A program made the position numbers and the translations under genes. Below the pieces are notes generated by a model. It saw only the letters and a list, made by a program, of their open reading frames with translations. It searched no databases and had not been told where the DNA came from. Of a stretch of 64,000 nt of DNA, positions 61,641-64,000 are shown one piece after another. The stretch spans positions 1 through 64,000 of the forward strand of contig CAZBJJ010000006.1 in the NCBI GenBank assembly GCA_964492245.1, given 5' to 3'. Source of the stretch: CAZBJJ01 sp964492245. Its GTDB lineage: Bacteria; Spirochaetota; Spirochaetia; Treponematales; Breznakiellaceae. Each line of letters opens with the position of its first letter. Within the stretch, counting starts at the first letter, position 1.

Positions 61641-62880
61641 TCTGGACTCCTGCGGCCCTGGCCTGGGCCCTTTGGTTTTGAGCAAGGGGAAGAAGCTGTT
61701 GGCGGGATATTTGTCTGCTTTTTACATTTTGGGCAGAAGTAAAAAAAATATTTTTTAAAGAAAGGTTATGGCCCTTCCCCCAAAAAAAAGGACAAAGGAT
61801 GCGCACCGCCGTCGTCTTGGGTAGCTCTTTTAGGGCCGGTATGCCCTGGGAATGGGGAAGGCAGATAAAAAGACAGCTCTGCGCTGCCAGGGGCGGGAGC
61901 TTGTTAAAAGGCGTGGAGCTGGGAGCGAGGCCGGCTAAATAGTTAATTCGCTGTTCCTGCCCTTCGCCACAGATTAGCCCATCGGGGCCAATAAAACGCA
62001 GCTCTTTGCCGGCCTGTTCGGCGCTGGCAGCAAGGCTACTGGCGTAGCGACAGAGGCCGTCTAGGGCATTGGCGGGTTGGGGGTAGAGTTTGGGCTGGAC
62101 ATAGCTATCGATTATTACCAAAAGCTCGCTGCGAGGCGGTGGTTCGCGGTCGAATTCCCGCAGGATAAGCTCGTCGCTGTGGCCAAAGAGCTTCCAGTTA
62201 ATGCGGCGGGGGTCGTCGCCGGGCAGGTATTTCCTGTGCTCGCCAAGGTTGTCGCTATGCTGTTGTGCTTTTATCTGGTATTGGCTTTGGCCCCCTAAAA
62301 GCGGTGGAAGGTGAATCGTTTTTGGCCAGGGACCGCTTGAAACCTGAATATTCAGATCTTCCTTTGGGCGAAGGGGAACAAAAAAACCAAAGCTAGACAG
62401 GACATCGCTAATAAAAAAGCATTTTTGATTAGTGGTATACAGGCCCCGCAAAAGAGGCTCACTGTTTTGGCTTTCTTTTTGATGGGGCAAGATGCATAGG
62501 CTAAAACTGCGCCCGCTCTTTGCCTGGAAGTCCAGCCGCAAGCGCAATAAAATGCCGGGAAAAAAGGAAATTGCCCGAAGAAAGCCCTTTGGCCCATGAG
62601 GCAAAACGATGCTTACCTGCCCACCTTCTACAATACTTTGTTCTTTAAAAACAAAGGGGGGCAGGTCGTTTTTAAACAAAAGAGGGATGGCAATGAGGCA
62701 GGCTGCAAAAAAGCTATAAAGGAGGTAGGCGGCAAAAATGCTGGCAAGAATATTGGCAGGGCTGTTGTCGGCCAGGGCGCCAATGGCAAAGCCCAGGGCA
62801 ATAATTGCCAGCATGGCGTAGGCGGGCCAGTAAATGGCCAGCCGGGGTCGCCTATTTTGGCCTGAAGGCTTTAAGTGCAT
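61618..62880 (-). CDS. DUF58-domain protein
   Basis: A 420-residue DUF58 protein. The signature is HRKYLPGDDPRRINWKLFGH (near residue 220), followed by SDELILREFDREPPP and a von Willebrand-like LLVIIDSY segment. Two N-terminal membrane segments lie at residues about 15-55. DUF58 proteins are encoded with MoxR ATPases and are thought to act with them in protein maturation. The ATG overlaps the moxR stop region; its 3' end overlaps the transglutaminase gene by 23 bases. Confidence 0.88.
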   Translation of the reverse strand: MHLKPSGQNRRPRLAIYWPAYAMLAIIALGFAIGALADNSPANILASIFAAYLLYSFFAACLIAIPLLFKNDLPPFVFKEQSIVEGGQVSIVLPHGPKGFLRAISFFPGILLRLRLDFQAKSGRSFSLCILPHQKESQNSEPLLRGLYTTNQKCFFISDVLSSFGFFVPLRPKEDLNIQVSSGPWPKTIHLPPLLGGQSQYQIKAQQHSDNLGEHRKYLPGDDPRRINWKLFGHSDELILREFDREPPPRSELLVIIDSYVQPKLYPQPANALDGLCRYASSLAASAEQAGKELRFIGPDGLICGEGQEQRINYLAGLAPSSTPFNKLPPLAAQSCLFICLPHSQGIPALKELPKTTAVRILCPFFWGKGHNLSLKNIFFTSAQNVKSRQISRQQLLPLAQNQRAQARAAGVQSAEILQY

Positions 62881-63841
62881 CAAAACAAATGTCCCTTATA
62901 AGGCTTTCGGGGTCCTGGGTAGCATCTGCAAGCTTTATGCGGTGGGCCAGGCAGGCGACGGCGAGCGCCTCTAAGTCGCTGTCGCTGACAAAATCGCGCC
63001 CCATAACAAGGGCATGGGCGCGCGCTGCTTTTAAGAAATGCAGTCCCGCCCGGGTCGAGGCCCCCAGGGTAATGCCCGCATGCATTCGTGTCCTGCGAAT
63101 GATTTCGTTTAATGCCCCATACAATTCGTCGGCGCAGTGGAGGGAGGCCGCTCTGTTTTGCAGATCCAAGAAATCGGCCAAGCTGATAACCGGTTTTAAG
63201 GTAGACAGAATATTTGCAGAGGGGTCGTCTTTATAAATGGCAATTTCCGCCTCGGCAGAGGGATAGGCGGTGGTGAGCTTCATCATGAAGCGGTCCAGCT
63301 GGGCCTCTGGTAGGGGCCAGGTACCCGCTGTTTCGATGGGGTTTTGGGTAGCAAGCACAATAAAGGGATTGGGCAGTTTGTGCGTCTTTAGCCCAATACT
63401 TACCTGCTGCTCTGCCATCACTTCTAAAAGGGCAGACTGCACTTTAGGCGTTGTGCGGTTAATTTCATCAGCTAAAATAATATTGGCAAAAACGGGCCCC
63501 TTGCTAAAGACAAAGGATTTTTTTTCGGGCTTATAAACATCCACCCCGGTTATATCGTAGGGCAGAAGGTCGGGGGTAAATTGAATGCGCTTAAAGTCCA
63601 GGGCCTTGTTGCTCTTGCCAGAAATAAGGCGGGCCAAGGTTTTTGCCAGCGTCGTCTTGCCAGTCCCTGGCAGGCCTTCGAACAATAAATGGCCACCGGC
63701 TATCATACCGGTGAGCACTAAGGTTAAAAATTCCTGCTGGCCCTGTATTACTTTTTCCGCCCCGGTCAAAAGTTTGTCGAAGCTTTCTTTTGCCGGTTTA
63801 ATTTTTGGTGATGTTTTATTGGTTGCTGCAGTGTTAGCCAT
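62852..63841 (-). CDS. MoxR-family AAA+ ATPase
   Basis: A 329-residue MoxR ATPase. Walker A is EGLPGTGKTTLAKTLAR (near residue 55), Walker B is NIILADEINRTTPKVQSALLE (near residue 120), sensor 1 ATQNPIETAGTWPLPEAQLDRF (near residue 165) and RTRMHAGITLGASTRAGLHFL at the C-terminal part. MoxR ATPases act as chaperones for von Willebrand-domain partners, here the DUF58 protein. First gene of the operon. Confidence 0.93.
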   Translation of the reverse strand: MANTAATNKTSPKIKPAKESFDKLLTGAEKVIQGQQEFLTLVLTGMIAGGHLLFEGLPGTGKTTLAKTLARLISGKSNKALDFKRIQFTPDLLPYDITGVDVYKPEKKSFVFSKGPVFANIILADEINRTTPKVQSALLEVMAEQQVSIGLKTHKLPNPFIVLATQNPIETAGTWPLPEAQLDRFMMKLTTAYPSAEAEIAIYKDDPSANILSTLKPVISLADFLDLQNRAASLHCADELYGALNEIIRRTRMHAGITLGASTRAGLHFLKAARAHALVMGRDFVSDSDLEALAVACLAHRIKLADATQDPESLIRDICFDALKAFRPK

Positions 63842-64000
63842 AAAACAAGCATATCACGCTAAGGGAGGGTTTACAAATGGCTTATGTAGTTTACCGAATC
63901 TTTCACCTAGGTCGCCCAGAAATTTTTCGGCGAAGCAGCTAATGCTGATGCCTCCTTTTAGGATAAAGCAAAACATCTGATTTCTCTGTCAAGAATCAAT

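Noticed and set aside
1..64000. Prophage, insertion sequence, toxin-antitoxin or defence island
   Set aside because: No transposase, integrase, phage structural, restriction or toxin-like protein is encoded; the region is housekeeping and envelope genes.

Overview
The window looks like the replication-origin region of a spirochaete chromosome, probably a Treponema-like member of Spirochaetales. The evidence is a FlaB-type flagellin behind a textbook sigma-28 promoter, an FlgM anti-sigma factor, a partial phosphotransferase system (HPr kinase, HPr, EIIA domains, no sugar permease), many outer-envelope style lipoproteins, DciA beside recF, and the gene order rpmH-rnpA-yidD-yidC-khpB running away from dnaA. 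Several glycoside hydrolases for plant-type oligosaccharides and alpha-glucans suggest a gut or free-living carbohydrate fermenter rather than a reduced pathogen. The species assignment is inference.

Layout. 1-5.3 kb: convergent GH36 alpha-galactosidase and GH115 alpha-glucuronidase-like genes. 5.5-6.1 kb: an RRM RNA-binding protein behind a long structured leader. 6.1-9.7 kb: minus-strand operon of a TPR lipoprotein, a DHH phosphoesterase and a TraB-family membrane protein. 9.8-17.8 kb: plus-strand run of an envelope protein, hprK, ptsH, an NtrY/NtrX-like two-component pair, lexA and holA. 17.8-20.0 kb: a CPA2 antiporter fused to a PTS EIIA domain. 20.1-21.5 kb: an (alpha/alpha)6 glycosidase. 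21.7-23.6 kb: rex, with its own operator, and serA. 23.7-28.3 kb: envelope proteins, a lytic transglycosylase and a stand-alone EIIA. 28.3-28.6 kb: an orphan structured RNA. 28.7-36.7 kb: a PflX-like radical SAM protein, malQ, a giant GH13 enzyme and thrC. 36.9-41.9 kb: a HATPase-HDOD regulator, an rRNA/tRNA methyltransferase, a degenerate iron-ADH, flgM, rsmI and a zinc-ribbon membrane protein. 42.1-43.0 kb: flagellin.

Origin region. From 43.0 to 51.5 kb the genes run leftwards (khpB, yidC, yidD, rnpA, rpmH, dciA, recF, dnaN, dnaA). From 51.9 kb gyrB and gyrA run rightwards. The AT-rich gap at 51.5-51.87 kb carries DnaA boxes and is the best oriC candidate. A perfect 16-bp parS site lies about 4.7 kb to its right, between gyrA and metK. 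The window closes with a moxR-DUF58-transglutaminase/TPR operon (57.8-63.8 kb).

Points of most interest: the orphan RNA at 28.38-28.58 kb with an embedded Shine-Dalgarno-led 13-codon ORF; the parS site; the Rex autoregulatory operator; a flagellin leader built like a CsrA-controlled leader; an iron-ADH that has lost its metal ligands; the permease-less PTS with an antiporter-EIIA fusion; and three minisatellites at gene ends, one of which broke the assembly inside gyrA (100 N). No tRNA, rRNA, CRISPR array, insertion sequence or prophage was recognised.
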